Part shown: piece after piece, positions 1 through 8,366 of the stretch
Numbering within the stretch: the stretch's first letter is position 1
How the letters are laid out: every line of letters starts with the position of its first letter
Assembly (NCBI RefSeq): GCF_000961095.1
Contig: NZ_CP011058.1
Span: 124,001 to 188,000 of the forward strand
Length of the DNA: 64,000 nucleotides
DNA from: Paenibacillus beijingensis
GTDB taxonomy: Bacteria > Bacillota > Bacilli > Paenibacillales > Paenibacillaceae
Direction of reading: 5' to 3'
Notes under the pieces: generated by a model
What the model was told of the DNA's origin: nothing
Database searches by the model: none
Seen by the model: only the letters and a program-made list of their open reading frames with translations
Program-made: the position numbers and the translations under genes

Positions 1-1253
1 CCAAGAATTCCGTTTTGAACAATCTTCCTGCCGTTTACAATTACATCACGAATGGCATTTGGCTGCAAGGAATAAACGACGTTCGCAAACAATTCCGTTT
101 TGGGAGAAAGCGACATGTCGTACAGATCAAGCGTAACGAAATCGGCTTTATATCCTTCCCGAATAACGCCTACCGGCAGGCGAAGCAGCTCACCGCCAAC
201 TTTCGTTCCCATGTCGAATACTTGTTTCGCATTAATGCACGTCCCGTCCAAGTGGGTAACCTTTTGCAGCAAGGAGCACATTCTCATCTCTTCGAAAACG
301 CTGATCCGGTTGTTGCTGCATGCGCCGTCCGAGCCGAGCGAAATGCGTACGCCGGCTTTCAGCAGATCCGGAATCCGCGTCACGCCATCCGATAGAAACA
401 TGTTGCTCGAAGGACAGTAAGCCAGCGTCGCCCCGCGCTGTCCCAGCAATTGAATCTCCGCATCCTCCAGCCAGACGAGATGGATCGCGATCATTCGTTC
501 ATCGACAACGCCGAGTTTGTTAAGATAATGAACGGGTCTTAAATTGTACTTCTCGAGCGTTTCTTCCACTTCAAACATTTCTTCCGCAACGTGAATATGG
601 AAAGGTGTGTCCAGCTCTTGCGCAAGCCGATGTCCGGCTTGGATCATTTCCGGCGAAGCGCCGTGAGGGCTGTGCGGAGCAGGATGAATGTCAACCATCG
701 GATTGCCCTGGTATTTTACAGCCAGATCCCTGGTTCTGCGTACCGCGTCGCTTACCGTTTCCTGATAGCTTGCCGGCGCGCCGTCCCAATCGTACATCGT
801 ACGCGCAAGCACGAGGCGGATTCCAAGATCCCGGGCGGCCTGAATGACGGCCTCATCGGTCGCCGTTCCGCCGTTATGAACATAAAAGAAATCGCTGACG
901 GTTGTCACGCCGTATTTGAGCATTTCGCCGAACGCAAACAGAGCGCCGATATAAATCGCTTCTTCATCCAGCAGAGGCGTGTATTTATAAAGTGCATTAT
1001 CGCGCCACTCCAGGAAAGGGCGGTCGACCGCAATTCCTCTTAAGAGGCTTTGAAAAGAATGGTTATGGGCATTAACCGTGCCGGGAACGATTACCTTGCC
1101 GCTAAATTCGACTTGCGTAGCGCCAGCGTATTTCGCTTCCATCGCCTCTTGTTCGCCAACCTCTATAATCGTCCCGTCTTCAACCAGAATCGCTAAACCT
1201 TTCTGAAACTTCTCCTGATAATAAATTGCATCGGCTTTAAACAATTGTATCAT
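1..1253 (-). CDS. TRZ/ATZ-family metal-dependent amidohydrolase, partial
   Basis: The C-terminus lies beyond the window's left edge; 417 codons are visible. An AGGAGG site a few bases upstream supports the ATG at 1253. The metal ligands of the amidohydrolase superfamily are visible: HNH in NAHNHSFQ, the later His of HVAEE, a His in HLVW and the Asp of SDGAC. The family swaps NH3, Cl or similar leaving groups on C=N carbons; members include the guanine and triazine hydrolases and formimidoylglutamate deiminase (HutF). SNMFLSDG is typical of the TRZ/ATZ branch, and the NxHxHxFQ segment recalls HutF. It is the last visible gene of the MIO-less lyase operon, 54 bases after the M20 hydrolase. Inferred role: desulfuration of a thiohydantoin, or deimination of formiminoglutamate. 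Family call firm, substrate open. Confidence 0.85.
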   Translation of the reverse strand, partial: MIQLFKADAIYYQEKFQKGLAILVEDGTIIEVGEQEAMEAKYAGATQVEFSGKVIVPGTVNAHNHSFQSLLRGIAVDRPFLEWRDNALYKYTPLLDEEAIYIGALFAFGEMLKYGVTTVSDFFYVHNGGTATDEAVIQAARDLGIRLVLARTMYDWDGAPASYQETVSDAVRRTRDLAVKYQGNPMVDIHPAPHSPHGASPEMIQAGHRLAQELDTPFHIHVAEEMFEVEETLEKYNLRPVHYLNKLGVVDERMIAIHLVWLEDAEIQLLGQRGATLAYCPSSNMFLSDGVTRIPDLLKAGVRISLGSDGACSNNRISVFEEMRMCSLLQKVTHLDGTCINAKQVFDMGTKVGGELLRLPVGVIREGYKADFVTLDLYDMSLSPKTELFANVVYSLQPNAIRDVIVNGRKIVQNGIL

Positions 1254-1307
1254 GCAGTTTACCTCCTAAAGGCTTTGCGGCAGCAAACACCTTCTTCATA
1301 AGTCTGC

Positions 1308-2561
1308 TTAATCCAGACGTTGATCCAGTTCCAAAATCGTTTGCAGCAGCACGTTCGCCACTTTCTCGATATCTTCCATTCGGCTTTCTTCATCCGGACA
1401 ATGGCTTTTGCCGCCGATACTCGGGACGAACAGCATGCCGCTTCTCGTAATGGAAGCCATGTGCGTCGCATCGTGTCCGGCCATACTTCCGAGCAGGTAC
1501 GACGGGTAACCTAGCCGATCTGCCTGCTCCTGACTAACCCTAATGACCGTTTCATCCATCTGGGCAGGATCCTGATCCAGCATCACTATGCGCTTCACCC
1601 GCGCATGCCTCGAAACCGTTTGGATCCTTGTTTCCCAAGCGGCGATAGCCTCGCGAATTTCTTCACGGCTTTTACCGCGAATTTCTACGATAAACGAGAC
1701 TTCCTCGGGAATGATATTGGCCGCGTTAGGCTTAACGGTCATTCTTCCGACCGTGCCGACAACCTCGCTGGCCGGATGCCGGCGGCAAACGTCCTCTAAT
1801 GCCAATACAATTTCGGATGCGGCTGTCAGAGCGTCGTTCCGGTCTTCCATCAGAGTCGTTCCGGCGTGGTTGGCTTCACCGCTTACGATAACCTCCTCGC
1901 GGTATATCCCGGTAATGGCGGTGACCACGCCAACCGGGATATCGCGGTTTAGAAGCCGTTTCCCCTGTTCAATATGAACTTCCATAAAGGCGCTCAATTG
2001 CGCTAGGCTAAGAGCGGCGTCTTCGAAACGATCCGGATCTCCCCCGGCGCTGCGCAGCGCTTCTGTCAGCGGTTGGCCCGACGGATTCGTTACGCCGATT
2101 ATATCCGTCCTCTTGAGCTTGCGGGTCACGGCCCTGCTGCCGAAGGTGGATAATCCGAACGGATTGGGCTCCTCGGCGCTGAATGAAACCAGCTCCAGCG
2201 GATGTCGAGTCCGAATGCCATGCTCGTTCAAGAGCTTCATTACCTCAAGGGCTATCAATACGCCGAGTGCGCCATCGTACTTTCCCCCGTTAGGAACCGT
2301 ATCGATATGCGAGCCAAACGCGATGGATGGAAGCGCCGGTTCTGTACCAGGACGCTTCGCCCAAATATTGGCTGCCTGATCCACCCGCAGCTCCAAAGAC
2401 AAGGATTCTAGTTCCTGTTTCAGCCAATCCCGGGCTGCTAATTCAGCCGGCGTAAACGTCGTCCGATCAAGTCCGCTAGATTCGTTCTTTCCATATTCAG
2501 CCAATGTAAAAATACTGTTCTCCAAACGTGCAGCATTAATTCGAAGCTGCTTGATTTCCAA
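1308..2561 (-). CDS. M20-family hydantoinase/carbamoylase-type amidase
   Basis: A 417-residue dinuclear-metal hydrolase of the N-carbamoyl-amino-acid hydrolase/allantoate amidohydrolase group. Metal-binding motifs are seen in order: GSHIDTVPNGGKYDGALG, SAEEPNPFG, VHIEQG and a late GHDATHMA; the dimerisation lid carries GEANHAGTT. The usual EEGSRFG is EEPNPFG here, a subfamily difference. I chose the TTG at 2561 because GGAGGAG sits 8 bases ahead; a longer reading frame upstream lacks such a site. It overlaps the end of the HutI-like gene by 26 bases, so the two are probably translationally coupled. In this operon it would release glutamate from N-carbamoylglutamate, or from N-formylglutamate. 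No HutG-type formiminoglutamase is visible nearby. Confidence 0.88.
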   Translation of the reverse strand: MEIKQLRINAARLENSIFTLAEYGKNESSGLDRTTFTPAELAARDWLKQELESLSLELRVDQAANIWAKRPGTEPALPSIAFGSHIDTVPNGGKYDGALGVLIALEVMKLLNEHGIRTRHPLELVSFSAEEPNPFGLSTFGSRAVTRKLKRTDIIGVTNPSGQPLTEALRSAGGDPDRFEDAALSLAQLSAFMEVHIEQGKRLLNRDIPVGVVTAITGIYREEVIVSGEANHAGTTLMEDRNDALTAASEIVLALEDVCRRHPASEVVGTVGRMTVKPNAANIIPEEVSFIVEIRGKSREEIREAIAAWETRIQTVSRHARVKRIVMLDQDPAQMDETVIRVSQEQADRLGYPSYLLGSMAGHDATHMASITRSGMLFVPSIGGKSHCPDEESRMEDIEKVANVLLQTILELDQRLD

Positions 2562-3831
2562 GTACAACTCCTCCTTGAACCGCGATCTTCCCGTTTTTGA
2601 TAACCGTATCGACCAAATTGACTGCAAAGTTGTACTGCAGCTTCTGGTAATTCGATGCTTCAAACAGAACAAGATCCGCTTTTTTGCCTACTTCTATGCT
2701 GCCGATTTGATCCGCTCTGCCAATAGCATGCGCCGCGTTGATCGTCGCTGCCGTTAACACTTCGGCAGGCGTCATCTTCATCGTCAAGCAGGCTGCATTC
2801 ATGACAAAGGGCATCGACTGCGTCGGAGAAGAACCGGGGTTGCAATCTGTCGAGAGGGCAATCGCCACTCCCTCCTCAATCATCTTGCGGGCACGCGCCG
2901 GCTTCTCCATCAGGAAAAAGGCGGTTGCGGGCAGCAGGACGGCAATTGTCCCGCTCTGTGCAAGCGCCCTGATCCCTTCATCGGACGCCTGCAGTAAATG
3001 TTCAGCCGACACTGCCCCTACCTTGGCGGCCAGCTCCGCTCCGCCGAGTTGAACGATTTCATCGGCATGGATTTTCGGTTTCAAGCCGTGTTTTTTTCCG
3101 GCTTCCAGAATACGCTCGGACTGCTCGACCGTAAACACGCCTTCCTCGCAAAACACATCGCAAAACTCGGCAAGTCCTTGCGTCGCTGCGCGAGGAATCA
3201 TTTCTTCAATGACCAGCTTAACATATTGATCCGGTTGTTCTTTATATTCGGCAGGCACCGCATGAGCGCCCATAAAGGTTGATACAATGTCTACCGGATG
3301 GATATCGTTCAATTTCCGGGCCGCTTCCAGCTGCTTCAGTTCGTCCTCGGTCGTCAATCCGTATCCGCTTTTGGCTTCCACCGTCGTAACGCCATGTTCA
3401 AGCAGACGGTTTAAGCGGACAAGGGATTGTTCGACCAACTCCTCCAGCGTCGCTTCCCTCGTGCTTCGGGTCGAACTGAGAATGCCACCGCCCTGCTTTA
3501 AAATATCGATATATTTGACCCCTTGCAGCCGCATTTCGAATTCTTTCTCGCGGCTGCCTGCAAATACAAGATGGGTATGGGGATCGACGAGCCCCGGTGT
3601 GACTACTTTGCCCGAGGCGTCAATCGTTGTTACCGGGCCTTCCAGCGAATCCAGGTATTGGGTCGCTTCCAAATCCGGTCCGACAAACGAAATCCGGTCG
3701 TCCTCAATGATGACGCTTCCATGCTCGATGATGCCGAGCTCGGACATCTCTTTTCCTTTCTTAGGGGCAAGGCTCGCCCCCTTAACCGTCAAAACCTGCT
3801 CAGCCGACTTCACATAAATGACCGTTTTCAT
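2536..3831 (-). CDS. imidazolonepropionase-like amidohydrolase (HutI family)
   Basis: 431 residues, close to the usual HutI length of about 420. Residues that bind metal and imidazolonepropionate are kept: PGLVDPHTH, the Arg of AGSREKE, KSGYGL, MGAHA, HADE and TDCNPGSSP, where classical HutI has TDFNPGSSP. HutI opens 4-imidazolone-5-propionate to formiminoglutamate in the cytosol. It lies 14 bases after the hydratase gene and overlaps the M20 hydrolase, so it belongs to the same transcript. If the pathway starts from ergothioneine, this enzyme could instead open hydantoin-5-propionate or its thio form. The sequence alone fits ordinary HutI; the unusual context is the reason for doubt. Confidence 0.85.
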   Translation of the reverse strand: MKTVIYVKSAEQVLTVKGASLAPKKGKEMSELGIIEHGSVIIEDDRISFVGPDLEATQYLDSLEGPVTTIDASGKVVTPGLVDPHTHLVFAGSREKEFEMRLQGVKYIDILKQGGGILSSTRSTREATLEELVEQSLVRLNRLLEHGVTTVEAKSGYGLTTEDELKQLEAARKLNDIHPVDIVSTFMGAHAVPAEYKEQPDQYVKLVIEEMIPRAATQGLAEFCDVFCEEGVFTVEQSERILEAGKKHGLKPKIHADEIVQLGGAELAAKVGAVSAEHLLQASDEGIRALAQSGTIAVLLPATAFFLMEKPARARKMIEEGVAIALSTDCNPGSSPTQSMPFVMNAACLTMKMTPAEVLTAATINAAHAIGRADQIGSIEVGKKADLVLFEASNYQKLQYNFAVNLVDTVIKNGKIAVQGGVVLGNQAASN

Positions 3832-3845
3832 CCCTTTTCGTCCCT

Positions 3846-5507
3846 TTATGCCAACCCGGGAATTTGAATGCCTTTTTCTTTTGCCGTCTGAATCGCCAAC
3901 TCATAACCCGCGTCAACGTGGCGAACAACTCCCATGCCAGGATCCGTTGTCAATACGCGTTCAAGTCGCTTGGCGGCATCTTCCGTACCGTCTGCAACGA
4001 CAACCATGCCGGCATGAAGCGAATAACCCATACCTACACCGCCGCCGTGGTGAACGGATACCCAGCTTGCTCCCGCAGCCGTGTTGACGAGCGCGTTCAG
4101 AATCGGCCAATCCGCCACCGCATCGCTGCCGTCCTTCATCGCTTCGGTTTCCCGGTTCGGGGAAGCGACCGAGCCTGCATCGAGATGATCGCGTCCGATA
4201 ACGATCGGAGCTTTCAACTCCCCGGAAGCGACCATTTCATTGATAATTTTGCCGAATTTCGCGCGCTCTCCATATCCGAGCCAACAAATACGTGCAGGGA
4301 GGCCCTGAAAGGCAATCTTTTCGCGAGCCATCTTAATCCATTTGCACAAATGCTCGTTATAAGCGAATTCACGCAGAATAACTTCATCCGTTTTGTAAAT
4401 ATCTTCCGGATCTCCGGACAAAGCGACCCAGCGGAAAGGCCCTTTGCCTTCACAAAATTGCGGACGGATATATGCCGGAACAAATCCGGGGAAATGAAAT
4501 GCATTCGTAACCCCTTCATCAAGCGCGACTTGACGAATGTTATTTCCGTAGTCGAACGCAATCGAACCTCTGCTTTGCATATCAAGCATCGCTTGGACAT
4601 GAACGGACATGCTGGCTTTCGATTTGCGGACATATGCATCCGCATCTTGCTTCCGCAATGCCTCCCCTTCTTCCATCGTCATTCCGGCCGGCAGATATCC
4701 GTTAAGAGGATCGTGGGCGGACGTTTGGTCCGTAATAATGTCGGGAATAAAATTCCGTTTGATCATTTCCGGAAGTATTTCAGCCGCGTTGCCCAGCAAG
4801 CCGATTGACAGTGCTTTCCCTGCTGTTTTTGCTTCCACAGCCATAAATATCGCTTCGTCGAGCGATTCGACGAGCACATCGCAATAACGGGTTTCAATCC
4901 GTTTCTCGATCCGCGACCGGTCTACATCGATACCGATGACAACGCCATCGTTCATCGTGACCGCGAGCGGCTGCGCCCCGCCCATGCCGCCCAAGCCGGC
5001 CGTTACTGTAATCGTTCCTTGCAGCGTTCCGTTAAAATGCTGTCTTGCGCATTCTGCGAACGTTTCATAAGTGCCTTGTACAATTCCTTGGCTGCCGATA
5101 TATATCCAGCTTCCGGCCGTCATTTGACCGTACATCATCAAGCCTTTTTTATCGAGCTCATGGAATTTATCCCAAGTCGCCCAGGCAGGAACAAGATTGG
5201 AATTCGCCAGCAGCACCCGCGGCGCATCTTTATGGGTTTTGAAAATGGCAACCGGTTTTCCCGACTGAACAAGGAGCGTCTCGTCTTCATTCAAATTTTT
5301 CAAGGAGGCCACGATACGATCAAATGCTTCCCAGGTTCTCGCCGCTTTGCCGATTCCGCCATAAACGACCAGCTTCTCGGAATGTTCGGCAACCTCCGGA
5401 TCCAGGTTGTTCATCAGCATCCGAAGCACCGCTTCCTGTACCCATCCTTTTGCTTGCAGTTCAACGCCCCGTTGGGCTCTAATTTCTGTTCGATTTATTG
5501 TTGTCAT
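3846..5507 (-). CDS. urocanate (or thiourocanate) hydratase, HutU family
   Basis: 553 residues, the normal urocanase length. HutU uses NAD+ as an electrophile to add water to urocanate. Visible family blocks include YGGIGKAAR, GQMTAGSWIYIGSQG, the NAD-binding GLGGMGGAQP, FDYGNNIRQ, FCEGKGPFRW, ARICWLGYGERA with the conserved Cys, and HHGGGVGMGYS. It resembles Bacillus HutU almost throughout. I chose the ATG at 5507, 11 bases after GGAGG; the ATG at 5525 overlaps that Shine-Dalgarno sequence. Its upstream partner is the MIO-less lyase, separated by 240 bases that carry a strong hairpin. Known thiourocanate hydratases are urocanase homologues, so either substrate is possible. Confidence 0.88.
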   Translation of the reverse strand: MTTINRTEIRAQRGVELQAKGWVQEAVLRMLMNNLDPEVAEHSEKLVVYGGIGKAARTWEAFDRIVASLKNLNEDETLLVQSGKPVAIFKTHKDAPRVLLANSNLVPAWATWDKFHELDKKGLMMYGQMTAGSWIYIGSQGIVQGTYETFAECARQHFNGTLQGTITVTAGLGGMGGAQPLAVTMNDGVVIGIDVDRSRIEKRIETRYCDVLVESLDEAIFMAVEAKTAGKALSIGLLGNAAEILPEMIKRNFIPDIITDQTSAHDPLNGYLPAGMTMEEGEALRKQDADAYVRKSKASMSVHVQAMLDMQSRGSIAFDYGNNIRQVALDEGVTNAFHFPGFVPAYIRPQFCEGKGPFRWVALSGDPEDIYKTDEVILREFAYNEHLCKWIKMAREKIAFQGLPARICWLGYGERAKFGKIINEMVASGELKAPIVIGRDHLDAGSVASPNRETEAMKDGSDAVADWPILNALVNTAAGASWVSVHHGGGVGMGYSLHAGMVVVADGTEDAAKRLERVLTTDPGMGVVRHVDAGYELAIQTAKEKGIQIPGLA

Positions 5508-5616
5508 ACTTATATTTACCTCCATTAAATCTTTATTTTAAATCAATGTGCCGTATACAATAGCAGTCTGATGATCTAATCGTCCCGCAAAAAGAGTGGG
5601 AACCTGAACCGCTAGT

Positions 5617-5661
5617 GTTCCCTGATTTTCGGATTGCTTCCAAGCGGAAAAATCAGGGAAC
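5617..5661. repeat. hairpin-forming inverted repeat between lyase and hydratase genes
   Basis: A near-perfect inverted repeat of about 15 bases: GTTCCCTGATTTT on the left and AAAATCAGGGAAC on the right, around a loop of about 17 bases. Weaker pairing (GGAAC/GTTCC) extends it on both sides. No T-run follows on the minus strand, so it is not an obvious terminator. It sits in the 240-base gap between hutU-like and hutH-like genes that otherwise look co-transcribed, and could be an RNA processing or stability element or a dispersed palindromic repeat. Confidence 0.7.
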
Positions 5662-5747
5662 AAAGCATTGTTCCAGACTGGCTTCTTTAACAGAAAGCTA
5701 TTAGGCTAACTCAGCCGTTCCTTCGCGCTATGCCTTTTTAAGCAGGC

Positions 5748-7268
5748 TTATAGAGTGCCTATTGTCGATTCGATTCGTTCCATTGCTTCATCATGCGCGA
5801 CAAATGCGACCATTCGCTTCAGATCCGGATAAAATACCCGGTCCTCTGTCCATTCCGGCACATGGCTGCGAATCATGTGATGAGCAATCGCCGTTCCGGC
5901 ACCGAACTGCTTCGGCTTATGAAAATCCAACCCCTGCGCAGCCGACAACAGCTCGATTGCAATCACCTGCGCTGCATTCCCTACCGCTTTCACCGCTTTT
6001 ATCGCGGCCGGCGTGCCCATACTGACATGATCCTCCTGAAATGCCGATGTTGGAATGGAGTCAACGGAGATTGGATGCGATAATACTTTATTTTCCGCCA
6101 CTAACGATGCCGCTACATACTGGACAATCATAAACCCGCTGTTCAAACCGCTGTTCTTGACCAGGAAAGCCGGTAATCCGCTGACATGAGGATTAACAAG
6201 CCGGTCGATTCGCCGTTCCGAGATATTGGCCAATTCAGTAACGGCCATCGTCAACATGTCCATCGTTAACGCCAGCGGCTCGCCATGAGCATTGCAGGCC
6301 GAAATCGGCCGCCCTACTCCCCCGTCATCGAAGATGAGCGGATTGTCGGTTGCGGAGTTTAATTCGATCTCCACCGTTTCAAGCGCATGAGATATTTTAT
6401 CTCTACAGGCTCCATGCACTTGAGGCATAGAGCGGATGCTTAGCGCATCCTGAATACGCAAATCCTTAGAGCCTTCGCTTATTTCACTGCCGGCGATAAG
6501 CCGGCGCAAATTATCAGCAACCTGCCGCTGCCCGCGGAAAGGGCGGACCTGCTGGATCCGTTCATCAAACGCATAATAAGTTCCCTGCAAAGCTTCAAAG
6601 CTCATTGCTCCCGCAATATCGGCCCACTTCGATAACTGAATGCTGTCATAGATGGCAAGAGCACTAATTCCAATCATACAGACCGTTCCATTTACCAGAT
6701 TGAGTCCTTCTTTTTCTTTCAACGTCACGGTTGGAACTCCGGCCGCCCGCATCGCTTCCGATCCAGACAGCAAATTCCCCCTGTAATTAGCCTCGCCAAG
6801 CCCAATCAACACAAGTGCGATATGGGCCATATGCGTCAGGTAACCGACTGAACCTTGAGATGGAACGAAAGGCGTTACACCTTCGTTAAGCATTTTTACA
6901 AGCGTTTCAACGGTTTCCAAGCGGATACCGGAATACCCTTGCGCGAAATTAATAATGGCTGCAAACATAATGGCGCGCACTTGATCGGTTTCCAGCGGTT
7001 CGCCAACGCCGCATGCATGGCTCATCACGACGTTTCGTGAAAGTTGCGCAGCTTCATCCGGCGTCAGACGAACGTTGACCAGGTCGCCAAGTCCGGTTGT
7101 AATGCCGTAAACCGGTTTTTGCTCCTCTACGATTTGGTCGACGAAACGACGGCATTTCATGATCTTATTTTTTACTGTTTGGGCTAGTTCTACTTGAGCT
7201 GCCTTTCTTGCGACAAGAATGACGTCATCAATACGAAGTGCCGATCCGTCAATAACAATAGTGGTCAC
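5748..7268 (-). CDS. MIO-less ammonia-lyase homologue (ergothionase-like HAL/PAL family)
   Basis: 506 residues of the histidine ammonia-lyase fold. HAL normally makes its electrophile MIO from an Ala-Ser-Gly triad in GSVGASGDLAPLAH. Here the sequence reads GSVGYLTHMAHIALVL (139-154), so exactly those three residues are missing while both flanks align. The base-type Tyr54 (YGITTG) is kept, as are LVNGT, the Arg of the SLRC-like block, SATDNPL and QEDHVSMG. The Tyr of QDxYSLRC is Leu276. I chose the GTG at 7268, 32 bases after the ATPase stop, because GGGAG lies just upstream. Ergothionase, which eliminates trimethylamine from ergothioneine, is a known MIO-independent relative. I infer beta-elimination of trimethylamine from an imidazole betaine; histidine deamination is unlikely. 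Confidence 0.85.
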   Translation of the reverse strand: MTTIVIDGSALRIDDVILVARKAAQVELAQTVKNKIMKCRRFVDQIVEEQKPVYGITTGLGDLVNVRLTPDEAAQLSRNVVMSHACGVGEPLETDQVRAIMFAAIINFAQGYSGIRLETVETLVKMLNEGVTPFVPSQGSVGYLTHMAHIALVLIGLGEANYRGNLLSGSEAMRAAGVPTVTLKEKEGLNLVNGTVCMIGISALAIYDSIQLSKWADIAGAMSFEALQGTYYAFDERIQQVRPFRGQRQVADNLRRLIAGSEISEGSKDLRIQDALSIRSMPQVHGACRDKISHALETVEIELNSATDNPLIFDDGGVGRPISACNAHGEPLALTMDMLTMAVTELANISERRIDRLVNPHVSGLPAFLVKNSGLNSGFMIVQYVAASLVAENKVLSHPISVDSIPTSAFQEDHVSMGTPAAIKAVKAVGNAAQVIAIELLSAAQGLDFHKPKQFGAGTAIAHHMIRSHVPEWTEDRVFYPDLKRMVAFVAHDEAMERIESTIGTL

Positions 7269-7300
7269 ATAATCATCTCCCGGGGCAGCTTCATCAACGT

Positions 7301-8284
7301 TTATAATGAATTCGCCACTTTTTCCTTGGCGGGAGACCACAGCTTCTGCAAATCAGAAAGTGTCACCCTGCCGACTGCATATCCTGCTTCATTCACAACA
7401 TGGAGAGCTTCCTCACCTTCACGCAGCAAAAGCGTCAATACCGTTTTAAGATCGCTATTTTCGGAAACCGCCGCTTTCTCCGGCTTCATGTAAGGCGCAT
7501 CCAGTTTTTCCATTACGTCGGTCACATTAATCAGACTAATCTGACGAATCAAATCATGCCCGCCGGTCAAATTTTTAACAAAGTCATTTTTGGGATTGAG
7601 CAATATTTCAAGCGGCGTATCATACTGCACGATGTCGCCATCTTTCAAAATAATGATTTTATCGGCCATTCGCAGCGCTTCTTCCACGTCATGCGTCACA
7701 AACAAGATCGTTTTATGCAGTTTTTTCTGGATGCTCACCAGCTCATCCTGCAATTTCGTGCGGGTAATGGCGTCGATTGCGCCAAACGGCTCATCCATCA
7801 GCATAAACGGCGGATCTGCGGCCAGCGCGCGTGCCAGTCCCACCCGCTGCTGCTGGCCGCCGGACATTTGACGCGGATACCGTTTGCGGTAAACCTTAGG
7901 CTCTAAATGGACAAGCTCCAGCAATTCATCGATTCTTGCGCTTATTCTCGCTTTATCCCAGCCAAGCATTTCCGGCACGACGGAAATATTTTGTTCGACA
8001 GTCATGTGAGGAAACAAACCGCTTTGCTGGATAACATATCCGATTCTTCTTCTTAAATCATTGAGAGAAACGGATTTCGTATCTTCCCCGTCAATCAATA
8101 TTTGTCCTTCAGACTGCTCGTACAGTCGGTTAACCATTTTAAGCAGTGTCGTTTTCCCGCATCCGGAGCTTCCGAGCAAGACGATAAATTGTCCCGACTC
8201 TACAGTAAAGCTCACATTTTGGATAGCCGGCCTGTTTGAACCCGGATAAGATTTCGATACATTCCGGAACTCTATTCCGCTCAT
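7301..8284 (-). CDS. quaternary-amine ABC transporter ATPase
   Basis: 327 residues. Walker A is GSSGCGKTT, the signature is MSGGQQQR, Walker B is FMLMDEP and the switch His is FVTHD. The length and the C-terminal extension, which holds a CBS-like stretch ending in VGRVTLSDLQ, match ATPases of the OpuCA/OpuBA/YehX group that import betaines, choline and related quaternary amines. AGGAGGAAGAAT precedes the ATG. It is followed directly by the lyase gene on the same strand and preceded by the receptor gene, which ties substrate uptake to the lyase. The similar EgtUV systems import ergothioneine in other Firmicutes. Substrate here is inferred. Confidence 0.92.
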   Translation of the reverse strand: MSGIEFRNVSKSYPGSNRPAIQNVSFTVESGQFIVLLGSSGCGKTTLLKMVNRLYEQSEGQILIDGEDTKSVSLNDLRRRIGYVIQQSGLFPHMTVEQNISVVPEMLGWDKARISARIDELLELVHLEPKVYRKRYPRQMSGGQQQRVGLARALAADPPFMLMDEPFGAIDAITRTKLQDELVSIQKKLHKTILFVTHDVEEALRMADKIIILKDGDIVQYDTPLEILLNPKNDFVKNLTGGHDLIRQISLINVTDVMEKLDAPYMKPEKAAVSENSDLKTVLTLLLREGEEALHVVNEAGYAVGRVTLSDLQKLWSPAKEKVANSL

Positions 8285-8366
8285 ATTCTTCCTCCTAAAG
8301 GTTTTGACGAAGTCAAAACCGCTTCGTAAGCATAAGCTAGTTCTTCAGCTTAACGACAAGGTTCAT

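Noticed and set aside
3864..4808. Long plus-strand open frame of 314 codons
   Set aside because: It lies antisense to the hydratase gene, has no domain signal and is explained by the codon pattern of the real gene.
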